Source of the DNA: Metopolophium dirhodum | Taxonomy: Eukaryota > Arthropoda > Insecta > Hemiptera > Aphididae | NCBI RefSeq assembly: GCF_019925205.1 | Contig: NC_083567.1 | Location: 21,204,001 to 21,268,000 of the forward strand | Length of the DNA stretch: 64,000 bases | Direction of reading: 5' to 3' | In this document: in pieces, positions 1 to 11,800 of the stretch | Layout: every line of letters starts with the position of its first letter | Position numbering within the stretch: position 1 is the stretch's first letter | Notes under the pieces: model-generated | What the model saw: the letters and a program-made list of their open reading frames with translations, nothing else | The model's database searches: none | Told to the model about the DNA's origin: nothing | Program-made: the position numbers and the translations under genes

Positions 1-1
1 C

Positions 2-187
2 ACTAAGTCCGAGTGTGGGACTCTGGCAACTTGTGAAATATGTTTCAAAGGGTGTTCTAATTCAGGAAATACAACAAATGTATGGAATCATTTGAGTGTT
101 TCTCACAAAGCTAAATACCACGAACTAAGAAATTTAAAAAAAAAAAGATCAAAGCAGTATTATGATCCCGGAAAACAATACACTTGA
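2..187 (+). pseudogene. BED-type zinc finger fragment of the hAT relic
   Basis: The reading frame from nt 2 gives C-x2-C (CEIC, nt 32-43), then NVWNHLSVSH with the two histidines at nt 89-91 and 104-106, followed by a lysine-rich tail and a stop at 185-187. C-x2-C...H-x4-H with an aromatic and N before the first histidine is the BED finger pattern, which binds DNA in hAT transposases. A run of A bases at about 137-147 could have slipped the frame. GTAAGT at 188-193 is a good splice donor, which would explain the stop being just at the exon end. The start lies outside the window. Confidence 0.85.
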
Positions 188-771
188 GTAAGTAATTATT
201 TATTATAGAATTTTACTATTTCTAAATTTAATTTGGGTACATAATATTTTAATTGCATATTAATGAATGAATGAATTATGATTCCCAATTTCCAACTCTT
301 TTTACTTGACAATTGATCGTTTTATAAATTTATAGTTTCGGTAGGTAGATCGTAGGTTGTAGGTCGATATTTATTTCTGTATTACATAGTACATACTACA
401 AAGTACATACTATTATAATTATAATTTATAACTTATAAGACATAATTAGGTACTCATATTTTTTTATTTAGCTTTACAAAACAATTTGCAATCTGTTACT
501 AACTAGAAGTTAGAATTAGAACGATACATGAATTTGATGGATAAATTAATGGTTTGAAAAAAAAATATGGATTAAAGAAGTCTTCCGATAAAGGCACTTT
601 GTAAGTTCAGATTTTAATATATATATATAAACTTTTTAAACAAAATATTGTAACTATATAAATTAACCCTTAAGGTAGTGTAAAATTACATACATAATAA
701 TTATTTACATAGGTACCTACTACCAAGAATCAATACGGCAATATCATCTACCAATGTCCGATATTATTTTA

Positions 772-1159
772 GATTCTGAGTGGAGCGATGAATCATGAAT
801 GTATTGATTTTACAATTATGTGTTTTTATTTTAATTTTTTCTTTATGTCTGTCACTCTGTCATCACCTTTTAGGACAGTAAAAATGCTTTGATTTTCTTC
901 AACAGTATGTTTTCTGATAGGAAAGTGAATCTGAGTGGTACTTCAGAGTTAGGGGGGTAAAAAGTAAAAATGTTGACAAAGTTTATCAAATTTAAAATTA
1001 TTTTGTAGTTAAAAAATTATAAAATGTTCAACTTTTATAGCTAAAGGTTGAAAATTTAAAACAATGTTCCACGTAAATGGGTTATAAATTACTTTATTCA
1101 CAGTAATATCATAAATAGGATAGGTTAGGTTAGGAACCTGACCGTCTTCACTCAGAATC
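772..1159. mobile_element. MITE-like repeat, GATTCTGAG family, nested in hAT relic
   Basis: The left end GATTCTGAGTGGAG (772-785) and the right end CTTCACTCAGAATC (1146-1159) are inverted copies matching at 13 of 14 bases. The 388 bp between hold no ORF. They contain a GGGGGG run (952-957) and TTAGG-like steps (about 1122-1133). Related ends occur at about 55979 and 63061 in this window, so the family is dispersed. It lies between the BED and core exons of the hAT relic, probably inserted into an intron. Exact borders and a target duplication are not clear. I recognise the motif as common in aphid genomes, from memory only. Confidence 0.65.
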
Positions 1160-1735
1160 GTTTTTCTTATACAATGATATTATATCATTTATAATATAAA
1201 TGTTATATCATTGGATTCAAATTTAACACAATCCATTACAGTGACTCACTTGTAACCTACTGTATAGCAGAGCAACACCCACTTGCCCACCTTTTTTAAA
1301 TTTAATTTAAAAAATGTTATATTAGTTTAATGATTTTTTTTTGTTTTATAGTTTTGTATTACATTAAAATGATAATACACCTATTAAATATATTTAGTAG
1401 TAATAGACAATAGTTAATAGTTAATACTTATACAGTTATACTAGTACTGATAACTAGTAGTACTTATAAAAATAGTATGTCAATTTGCCTAAAATTACAA
1501 AATTTTTTAAAAGCAATAAAATTATAATATAGCGATGGCCTATAGCCATATAGGTAATCAGATAATCTGGTAATAATATTATATCATACAATATGTATTG
1601 TATATATTTTATTATAATATTATTACAATAAGTATAAATCATATATGTATAATAATTTTAGAATAATAAGTTTTCAAAGTAGTTTTAACTTTTTAAGTAT
1701 AGAATAACAATGTCAATGTACATTATCATTTTTAG

Positions 1736-2859
1736 GTTAACATCATCACAAGATACATTAAAATCAACCGATTCGTCCTCAGAAGTACCATATGATAGTA
1801 ATTGTCAAAAAAATGTATCCAAGAAGTCTGAATGTGAACCTATACAATCAACTATGAAGTCCTTCACTTTAACTCCAAATTCAAAACTGAAATTGGACAA
1901 AATATTGGCATATTTTATTTCTATTGATATGATGCCTTATAATTTGGTAGACAAAAAAGGATTTAAGCTATTTGTTAACGCTTTAAATCCTAGTTATCGA
2001 CTGACTAGCCGAACCACGTTGTCTAATAAAAAAATTCCAGATCTATTCAAAGAAACTAAAATGAAAGTGGAAAGCATTTTATTTAGTTCAACATTTTTAT
2101 CTTTGACAACTGATTGCTGGACATCTGTAGCAAAAAAAACATTTATAGCTTTAACTGGACATTTTATGGATAAAAGTATGAATTTAGGTAAGAAATTATG
2201 ATTAAATATAATATAAAATAACATATAAATAATTATAATAATAATAAATACATTTTATAGAAACAATTTGCCTTGGGTGTCAAGAAATGTCAGACAATCA
2301 AACAGGAGAAAATTTGGCAGATGCTATACAGCTAATGTTACTAGAGTATGATCGAGAAATAAATGTTGGTATTGGAGCGATAACAACTGATAATGGGGCT
2401 AATGTATTAAAAGCAGTAAATAATGTACCAATTTTTCACATGTTTCTTGTTTTGGACATAGCTACGATGTAGCTTTAAAAAGAGTTTTCAACTTAGATCA
2501 GGTTAAATCTGCTGTTAGTAAAGTAAAGGCAATTCAGAACATTTTTGGTTATAGTTGGACGCCCATTAGAGAAATGTCCATTGAGCAACGTCGCTATGGG
2601 TTACCAACTGAAATTTCCAACATAGTCAAAAACAAGATGGTGGTCATTGTTAGACTTAATAGAAATAGCTATATCTCAAAAATTAGCATTAGCATCATTC
2701 TTAAGAAGTTATAAAAATGGTATTCACAAAGACAAAATGTATAATGAAGAAGAAATGATTGTCTTAAAAACAATATTACATGTTTTACAGCCAATTCGAC
2801 AAATTTCAGACAATCTTACAGGTAAAACATTTGTGCATCAGCAATTATACCAGTCATAA
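1736..2859 (+). pseudogene. hAT transposase core, two exons plus frameshifted remainder
   Basis: The exon starting after TTTTAG at 1735 encodes a serine-rich linker, then LDKILAYFISIDMMPYNLVD and a SLTTDCWTSVAKKTF block carrying the conserved hAT TxD-x-W-(T/S)S motif. Splicing 2187 to 2261 restores glutamate and continues TICLGC...NLADAIQLMLLEY...AITTDNGANVLKAV, where TTDN-x-AN is another hAT signature. Near 2437 the frame shifts by one to read SHVSCFGHSYDVALKRVF. Near 2620 it shifts again to TRWWSLLDLIE, the TRW block before the insertion domain. It ends at a stop after LTGKTFVHQQ. It is clearly decayed. Confidence 0.88.
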
Positions 2860-2944
2860 AAATTTTAGAAAATAGACTAAAATTGAAAAAAACAGTACTT
2901 CAAACAATAGTTGATTTGTTTCATATCGTTACAACAATAACGAT

Positions 2945-3535
2945 ATTTTAAAAATTTGTACAGTACTTGATCCTAGATTTAAGTTTGACGCGATTTCTTT
3001 GGGAACTTATGATGCAGAAACCTCAGCAATAAAAACGCTCATTAAAGAAGAATGTAATAAAGCATGGGGATATTGGATAAAAACTTCAAATAATACATTA
3101 ATTATTGATTCTGAGACACAAAAAAAAAACAAAATGTAGGATTCACCGCAATATTTGATACATTTAACCAAACACAATCAACTGATAGAGTATGTATTTT
3201 TTGTAATTTAATTTTTATAATATTCAGGTCAAAGTATTGCAGTAGGTATTGTATTAATAAAGATACAATTTATATTATGTTGTAAGAAATTTCATTATCT
3301 GATGGAATTGATAAAGAGATTGACGCATATTTTCAAGTTCCGAAAATGCTCTTCAGCATGGTGGTTTTTAAATGGCAGTATGTTTCCAAAGCTTCAAATT
3401 ATGGCTAGAAAATACATGTGTATACAAGCTACATGTATGCCCAGCAAACGAGTCTTCAGTATTATAATATCAAAGAAGTTAAAAAAGAAGTTTCTTCCTT
3501 TTTGGTTTTTTTATATTGTTTGTATAGAATAAATC
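2945..3535 (+). pseudogene. hAT transposase C-terminus with dimerisation domain
   Basis: The segment reads KICTVLDPRFKFDAISLG (LDPRFK at 2966-2983 is a standard hAT block) and continues to a stop in an A-run near 3121-3139. After about 150 bases of non-coding sequence, a frame from 3302 gives AWWFLNGSMFPKLQIMARKY and IQATCMPSKRVFS. This is the hATC dimerisation motif (WW...P.L..MA..YL.I.AT...SER.FS), with serine-glutamate changed to serine-lysine. It ends at 3535. The gap at about 3192-3301 may be an intron or decayed linker. Confidence 0.85.
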
Positions 3536-4440
3536 TTAAATCCTTGAAAACATAAAAGAATTTACAACCTAAGTCTTAAAGTCATAACATAAATACATAA
3601 TCAGATTATCTATGTAGATACGTTCTAATTTAATTGGGAATCGATATATAATCCTAAATATTTGATGAAATTGACTTTTTTAATATTAGTACAAGAACAA
3701 TTTGTGGAAGTATTACTTATACAAGAACAGTGAAGAACCTGAATAATCTTTATGGACGCTTAGATTCCATTTTAATCATAAAAAACATTAAACTACTAAA
3801 GATTATATAATTAGTTTTATTTTTAGTTCAGCTCTAGATAATTATTATTGAACCATGATTTTACAATTTCAAATATTTTACTAGCTTTAGATTTTAGAAT
3901 ATACCTAGTGTTTGGTCGGCGGTCCCTTGTGGAATACCATGGTTTATTTTCAAAGGAGCACTATAAAACATAAGTATCATTAATTTTAAGTTTTAAACTT
4001 TTAACTATTTGCAACCTATCAATGGGCCAGTTGTGGCTACTAAGTTGCCAGTATAGTAAGTCGATAAGATCTAATAAAAATAATACAATCAAATTCTTTA
4101 CTACATATTTCTGCAAAATTTAGTTTTTTAAGTATTAATTCTTGATTAATATTTAAATAGTTAATAGTTAATACTGTCAAAGTCTTTTTTGACATAAATC
4201 GATTAATCTAATCAGAAAATTTTAGAACTTTACATTCGGATATGACTCAAGACTTAATAAAATTCCACTGTTAACTCATTAATAAATAAATTACTTACTT
4301 CTTGATTAAATTATAAACTGATTGTTTCAATTAATCGATCGTTGTTTCAATTAATCTATTAATCAACCGATTAATCATTTTTCAATTAATTGTGCATAAT
4401 CATAATCGATTCCCCCAAAAAATAATCGAACAGCCCAGTC

Positions 4441-4622
4441 GAAGTGCTTCATCGTATATCTGCGAGGTGCTGCAGCAGCTGTAGTTAAGCCGATAAACCG
4501 TTAGCTTGGCAAACCATAATAATATTATTTGACCGGGTGACGTTTCGTCAACGCACCCACCCTGGATCTAGACCCGGAGAAGACCACCGTAATGACTTAT
4601 CAGAGCTTAATCCGATGTTCCC
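4441..4622. repeat. Direct duplication, copy A
   Basis: About 180 bp recurs at 5017-5205 in the same orientation. Identity is high, with a few substitutions and small indels. Two uninterrupted identical blocks are visible: one of 27 bp around the AATAATATTATTTGACC segment and one of 18 bp around GGGTGACGTTTCGTCAAC. A TGACG-TTT-CGTCA inverted repeat (4538-4550) is preserved in both copies. No ORF or known repeat is recognised. Confidence 0.8.
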
Positions 4623-5016
4623 GCGTTGTTGTTGTACAAAAAATAATAATTAAAAAATAAATAATATTGTATAAGGAAAAGCACGATGCTGAGAAAATAT
4701 TTTGGAAAAAATTAAGCTGCGATTTCATAATGACGTTATCTCGCAAATATTCTTCTCTGACAACTCGGTAATATTAAAGTGTTGAAAATCTGATGTACTT
4801 TATTCATAGACGCCAAATTAATTAGGTCGTGCTGTTAATTTAATAACATTGGTAATCAGAATGTAGACGGAGACAGTCTGTACTGTGGTCGAGGGTACTG
4901 GGTAGGACGTGCCTATAATATCCCAACGTACCGTTGTCCGTTACTCTTATACTCCGTACTCTGGTGACAACTGGAAGTCGAAACAAATTTAAAAATGACG
5001 ATCAAATAAAGCCGAA

Positions 5017-5205
5017 GAAGAGTTTCGTAGTAAATCTGCGAGCTGCTGAAAGCAGCTGTATATAGTTAAGCTGATAAACCGTTCTCTCGGCAAACCATAA
5101 TAATATTATTTGACCTGGGTGACGTTTCGTCAACTTACCCACGCTGGATATAGACCTGGAGAAGACCACCTTAATGACTTATCAGACCTTAATCCGATGA
5201 TCCCT
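5017..5205. repeat. Direct duplication, copy B
   Basis: This is the second copy of the 4441-4622 segment, about 578 bp downstream. It differs by scattered substitutions and a few small insertions. The TGACG-TTT-CGTCA palindrome (5120-5132) is unchanged. The roughly 395 bp between the copies do not obviously resemble each other or the repeat. It lies about 540 bp beyond the donor of sGC exon E. Confidence 0.8.
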
Positions 5206-5742
5206 TGTAGAAGCGCGCTGACAGGTATTTGATTCGCTCGGAGACTTTGTCTGATGCGCGTAAACACGACGGAAAAGTTCGAAAGAAAACGGCTGTACAA
5301 CCCGTTATTGCTTGTATATTATATTATTATTATTATTATTGTGTACACGCGTAATAGTCGCACACGCGTGACGTATATTATTTAACATCAGTTGTAACTA
5401 TTTATAACGGACAAACGAAAACCGTCTGACAGTTATTATATTATTACATACGACGGCCGTGGCTACGACTTAACAAACTATAATTTGTTATACTGCTGCG
5501 GTCCGTCGTCGTTGTATTGATTAATTAATTGTTTTATTATTATTATTATTAAACATAGGCCGTTGAGTGAAGGTTATTTAAAGTTGGTTTTTTGCTGTGG
5601 GGAAGGGTACGGTTGATTTGATCACGTGCGTATGGGCATGTACCAGTTGCCTTCAAAAATACTTTTTTATACCGATTCACCTCAAACTACCTAGAGCAAA
5701 ATGTACCATATAACCGTTATTTGATCGACAATGTGCGCTTAC

Positions 5743-5882
5743 CTCGGCTGAATTGTGATTAAGCGGCTCGGGCAGGCACAGCGTCAACACGAACGGCGAG
5801 TTTGCCCTGTTCACGATGCCGTCGAACGAGAGCCGAACATTTTTCGGTCTTCTGATCTTGAAATACGTGTGAATCGATCGAC
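5743..5882 (-). CDS. Gycalpha99B: sGC alpha exon E (HNOBA, RRPK block)
   Basis: This 140-nt exon has acceptor GTTCTCAG and donor GTAAGC. It encodes 46 codons after the split glycine: RSIHTYFKIRRPKNVRLSF, then DGIVNRANSPFVLTLCLPEP and a short NHNSAE end. Insect alpha chains have a TYF-x-F-KRPK...F-x-x-IV-x-R...PF-x-x-L pattern in the same place. The exon ends in phase 0. The next exon (the KGQM region and onward) was not found between 1 and 5742, so the downstream intron is at least 5.7 kb. The segment from 5743 to 5882 is noticeably richer in G+C and CpG than its flanks. Confidence 0.9.
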
Positions 5883-8800
5883 CTGAGAACACAAAATACA
5901 CAGTCCGTTATTACCTATATTATATAATATTATGTTTCATGTACCAGTGTGTGTCAGTGTATGAACACCGCGAAATCATAATATTATACGCTCGCGCCGT
6001 TATGGTTGGATGTGACCAGTCCGTTTTACATAATTTATAGTTAATTATAACATTAGAGCGTTTTTGCACAACGCATGCAGGATAAACACTCCGGCAAAAA
6101 TAACTTTTGGTTAAATTATTATACAACGGTAATCGGTTGTAATATAATAACGTTGTAATTGAAACTTTAGTTTTTGCACTATCGGATGTCTTATATCCCG
6201 GTAAACTATTTTATCACATTGCAATTTGTAACCGTAACCAAAGACCTTTAAACTGGTTTATGTTTTACGGTTACATCAACATTGTAAAGGGGGGACCACA
6301 CCGTGGATATTATAAAAAACAACTAGATAGACAACAGCCGTGCAATGTTTTGAATTTGTTGTCGCCATTTGCCTAAACGGCGGTAATGTTTACATTTCAT
6401 CATATTTTAAAATATATATATATTTATCATTTTTATCATATTATAAAAGTGTAAAAATTGCCATTTAAGCATAGAGTGGACCCATAGCGGACGTGGCTTC
6501 AATACCAAATTACATAAAGTTAACTATCTAGTTGTTCTTTATGTCTATGGTTCACACTTTCAAACATCGTGTAGAGTCATGTTTTTTTATGATCTTGTGG
6601 CTTCGTGTCGTGCGTTTTTTTTTATCTGTATACCGAAATCCAATACCAGTGATAAGATTATTATACTTAACGATACCGCTTAATAATTTTTTTTTAGATA
6701 TCATTTCACATATCTGTAACCACACGGCCAAAAGTTTAATATTATTATATTCAACTATCCGGTATCGTTTGGTTACTGTGATAAAATAACAATATACCAT
6801 GGTATACTTTAATATTGAACCACGCGGCTTAGCCAATCACAGAAAATTATTTTACACAATACGACACGACAGGATGTAGTGTGAACTGCCCATAATAGAT
6901 ATTTTATATTTTGATAAGATAATCACCGATATTAACCAGATGCCCGTTAAAATGTTTAAAACAACCGATAACGATAATCAAATAACCGTACCGGTAGTAT
7001 TCGAAGCGCATGCGCAAAAGCTTGTTTCGGTAAATAACGTTATCGGATTCAAACCTTATATTTTTTAACCGGTGTTGTGGAAAAACTCTCTATTATATTG
7101 TATTGTGTACTGTAATCACCAAACATGTTTGAATTGTTAATATGTTTTTTTATATTAAATAATATAATACTATATAAAACTAAGTTATCGCTTATATTAT
7201 CATAATTACAATACATTTTTAAATAGAAAAAAAAACAGTTACCTATGGTAAATTGGTTATATTATAATGACATTATTATGTTTGTTGTTTGCCTATACAT
7301 GACGCCGTCCCAATATTATTGGTTAATGGTTACTATTTTTTTCCCGAATAAAATATATTACCAATTATCCGATTAATGGACCGTTATGAGTTTATAATCG
7401 TTATGTATTTGTTTCATTTATTTTTAAAAATTTGTTTTGAAATAACACGTAAATACTAATTATTATTAAACAAAAATATATATATTATTCACAAATCGAC
7501 GATTACATAATAATTCTTTACTTGAAAATTTATATTTTGTCGTGAGATTTTTGATATTACAATCACTATCCCAAACCGTATAGAATAAAACTTTAAATTC
7601 CCCGCAAAAATATTGTGCTCCTTCAATATAAAATCCTGTTAAACTTTATGTTAATCAGTTCAAAATATTTAAGTTTTTTTTGTAATTCAAAACTCAATTA
7701 TGTATAATTTAATCATTCTAAATATTTAAGCACTTTTATCCATTAATATTTATAAACACTTGTTTAATAAAAAAAAAAGTAAGTTTTAATTAAATTAGAA
7801 AGTATATTATTTTAGTTAGGTATAAAATAATAAAATTTTAATATTGACGTGAATCATGTACCGTTTAATTTACCATTAAAATATTGTTAATGTTCAAGTA
7901 TTTGAAAATAATTAATAAAATGTATACATAAATTGGTTGGTATATATTATATTTGTTATTATATTTTGTGCGTGCATAATAATAAATTATAATATTATAA
8001 TAGCCGATATTTTTCTATTCACTAAACATTTTTTCAATATATTATTTAATATTTGTTTGAATTTAAAATATGGTATATGGCTATACATTTTTTATAGAAT
8101 GTAAAGTGCTTCTTTTTAAATTATATTACTAAAAATTTAATATAGTAATAATAATTTTTTTATTGTTTAATTTAAGTGAATATATTTTATACATATAACA
8201 GAAATAACCCGTAGTACTTAAATTAATATTGAAGGTATTCTACCTTGATTATGACTTGGTAAGATATTATTATTAGAAATATTATTTCACACTAAAGCAC
8301 GTCAGGAATTTAATAGTGTTGCTGAAAACTTTAGCGCAGTGGTCTCAAAAATGTGGCCCGTGAACCCTTTCAGTGTGATGTACATGAAACATTTATATTT
8401 ATACTCTAACAATTTGAAAATAAAAAAAACTAATTATTAAATCCAGTTACATTTATATTTTAATGACAATATTATGATCAATAGAAGAAATATAAAATAA
8501 TAAATTATGTTGTCTTAATTTATTTTGTTTATTTTAGTATTAAGACGAGTAAAAAAAAAGGTGTTTTGTCTTCGAACTTATGAAACTTTTTCAAATATTA
8601 GCTTGATACCACTGCTTTAGAACATCATCCATGAAATGTAATCATAGTGTTATAAACAAATTCATTTTATTAATAGAAAATAGGAAAATGGATATTTAAA
8701 GTTATGTATATTATCATTGTACATAATATTATCAGGTACTAAAATCATTGATTTAGAATAATACTATATTTAATTTTATAATATCATTGTTTAAAACATG

Positions 8801-11800
8801 GGTGGTATTTTTATATCTTTGAAAACATACACCTTAATACCTTATCAATATCAATATCTCACATTTTTCGTTTATTGTTTGTATATTAAAAATTTTTGTT
8901 TCTTAGAATACGGTTACACGTCATGTAATATAATTTTTAGTGTAGGTATACCAACAAATATCGTTGTATTTTATAATAATATTTTAACATAATATAGAAC
9001 CTGCATATTATGTTACATAATAGAAATATATTGTTAATATAGTTTAATAATATTATGTACAAAATATCACCGGAAGGCAATATCACTTGAAAAATTAAAG
9101 AACTTGATTTTCAATTTGAATATAATATGTAAGTAACAATGTCATATTCAATGAAGTGGGCCCAGATATTCCTCAATATTAAAAAAAACGTCTTGTCTTA
9201 AAAATATTTCCTGCGGATATAATAAATCAATAGATATTCTTATGAGTCTTGAGACAAATTTTTAAGCCATGACACTTCCCCGAGAACAATTACGACAACG
9301 TTGGCTCGATCAAATACAGTGAGATTTAAATCATAAAGATGAGAATATATCTAGAATGGACTATCGAGTCATTGAGACGGCGGAACTTGGTAGAAGCAGC
9401 CAAAATAACTAATAAACGGACTTGTAAACGGTTAAAAATGAAATAAGTTTTTTTTTTTTATTATTGAAATTAAGTCCTGCAACTATGGCCGTTAACTGTT
9501 TTGATAGGGGGGAGGCGGTTGGAACGATTGGTTGAAACACGTTTTTAGGTTTGGCAGAAATTTCAAGTTGGACACGCGTAGGTTTCCGCCATGCCCCGGT
9601 AGGGGATGGCGGCATCTCTCTTCGGAAACCGTGACTGCCCGAAGAAATATGTCACCCGTGGCCGGGTTCGAACCGGCGTCTGTGCGCGTCGCAACCGATG
9701 CCTTAGTTCACTCGGCCACTCCACCCCCCTAAAATTAATTAATGAATACTATTATTAACCTTTCATGATAGGAGATTATATTTTTAAACAGTAAGACAAT
9801 ATTAGTCACATCTTATTTGATTTGAATAAGCCGAGTGCTATTAAGCCGATGCCATTGCCTGTTTTACTAGAATCTGTGTTTAAAATGATCGAATATTGAA
9901 ATGAGGGACAGAAAAGTGTATTACATAATTCAATTACAAAACAATAGTGTAATAATTATATTACGTTTATCTCAAATAATAAGATAAATAATTATGAATA
10001 ATAAATATGTCACGAAGCATGGTTTAAAGGATAAGTAATTTCTCATTAAGTAATAATGGTATTTCCAGACGATTATGCGTACAGATTATAGTGATCATTT
10101 ATTAATATTTTACGAATATTTATTATTAAATCAAATTGAAGTTAAATTGTACAAACAATAAATATTACGAGAATGCACACAAGTATTAATCACAATTTTA
10201 TTTAAACATAATCAAGTTCTTATTTATTCAATCTAAAATTTAAACAAATATGAAAATCATAAGATCCCAAAACGACATAGTTATTATTATTGGATTTAAA
10301 TGTGAATTAATTGAATTAAACTTTTATAATATTTAACGTAATGTATAATAAATGCAGGGTTCTATTACCGGAAGGTTTCCCCCCTCGCGTCCTCAAATTA
10401 TACGCTGAATCGCATACTTAAAATGATATGCATCCTATAGCTGCATTCAATGTAAGTTTTTGTCCAAATCCCAATACAGCACGGGCTCGAAAATAAGAGA
10501 TTATCCTTTTGGACACGATACATGGAACTACATGTAGCATATTATGTGACCTAAGCCTGAATGAAGTATGAGGGTTAGATGAATAAGGTTCAAAGTTAGT
10601 TTGAAACTATATGTTTTTCATTTCTACATAATTTTATAAAATAATATATCTTCTCTATTATATTCAGATATTATGAAGTGTAGGTACGTTGGAATAGTTA
10701 CTTAGTCAACAAATACCCATGTAACAAAGATAGTATTAACAAATCGATGTTACCATTCATAACAAAATACGCCAAAATATAATATATTCTAAATTAAATT
10801 ATATAGTCGATATATTATAATAGTTACATATATTATACATATAAATTATATAAGTTTACAATAGATAGTTCATAGTATAACTTTATATATAACAAAATAT
10901 AATATATTTTATAATATTAATGTTTTAATGCCAATAACCTTTGCTGTTGCGGCTTATGTAAATAAAAAAAAAAAAAAAAAATATATTTTATACCTAATTC
11001 GAAATATGATGTATTTGCCATTATAGGTTTAATGGAATAATACATATTATTTAATCATTGCTGTAAGATTTTTAATGATATCCGTAAATAAATGTACGTT
11101 AAACTTTCAATACATTTACAGTTGGAAGTCAAACGATTTTTCCCGTGATTTATGTTATTTTTATTCATTCAAATACAGACACAATCTACTAAACAATCAA
11201 TAATAATATGCACTTTTGAATCTATACAGAAATTTGTTTTACGGGGCCATAATAAAACTGAATAATAGTTGTGTATAGGTGACTTTAATATCTAACTCTG
11301 TAGTTTTTCAATAGATTCGAAATAATCATCCAAGGTTAGGTTAGATCGATCCTATTTTAATATTATTATTCTTTTGCAATATACCAGACAAAATTATGAA
11401 ATAGGACTACTATTGTAACCTTTTAAAATAATTAGTGTACCTGCAAATATAGGTAATATATTATAATATATACATATCAATTTTAAAAAAATCTGAATTC
11501 ATTGCGTTGTTCTGTAAACAACTATTTTAGGTAACAGTAAATAATTATTAGATACATTCGATAAAACCTCTCTTCTATAATACACTATAGAAAAATTGTA
11601 TAACTGCACAGGTTCGACATGGACAATTTTAAACTTTAGATGAAACGCAATTTATTGAAACTATTAGACGATTATCATATTGCACAAAAATTGTATTACA
11701 ATATGTTAAATTAGGTGAAAGCTATCGTTGGCACGACAACTGAAAGCATACTTATTGCCTTGTCATGCACAACTACCCACCATACCGAAAGATGAAACAA

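Larger units (their letters stand above)
1..3535 (+). pseudogene. Decayed hAT-superfamily transposase with BED zinc finger
   Basis: This is a plus-strand relic of a hAT DNA transposon whose 5' end lies before the window. In order it shows a BED finger (2-187), an N-terminal and core exon (1736-2187), a 73-bp intron (2188-2260, GTAAG to TATAG), core continuation (2261-2436), then further core in shifted frames (about 2440-2640 and 2619-2859), an LDPRFK block (2966-2983) and a C-terminal hATC dimerisation segment (3302-3532). At least three frame changes and several stops interrupt it, so no protein can be made. A TIR-bearing repeat (772-1159) lies between the BED and core parts. The relation is to ZBED-type host genes and hobo/Ac/Tam3 elements; the broken state argues for a dead transposon, not a domesticated gene. 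Confidence 0.88.
3536..5742. other. Flank/intron between hAT relic and sGC exon E
   Basis: No coding signal is seen. On the minus strand this belongs to the sGC intron following exon E. It is AT-rich up to about 4430, then has a moderately G+C-richer block (4441-5480) that includes a direct duplication. Short (ATT)n tracts lie near 5322-5340 and 5536-5550. I looked for the next cyclase exon here and found none. Confidence 0.5.

Noticed and set aside
656..672. TTAACCCTTAAGG as a piggyBac end, paired with CTTAAGGGTTAA near 61705
   Set aside because: The two are 61 kb apart with no shared flanks, and the sequence does not match the usual piggyBac terminus.
1118..1135. TTAGG repeats as an internal telomere
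   Set aside because: Only about two to three units, inside a dispersed element, next to ordinary gene sequence.
1710..3535. Domesticated ZBED-type host gene
   Set aside because: Frameshifts and stops interrupt every domain, and no single spliced frame restores it.
9656..9730. Functional tRNA-Ser or tRNA-Leu gene on the minus strand
   Set aside because: Boxes A and B are good, but the anticodon stem and acceptor stem do not pair, and a SINE body with poly(A) tail follows.
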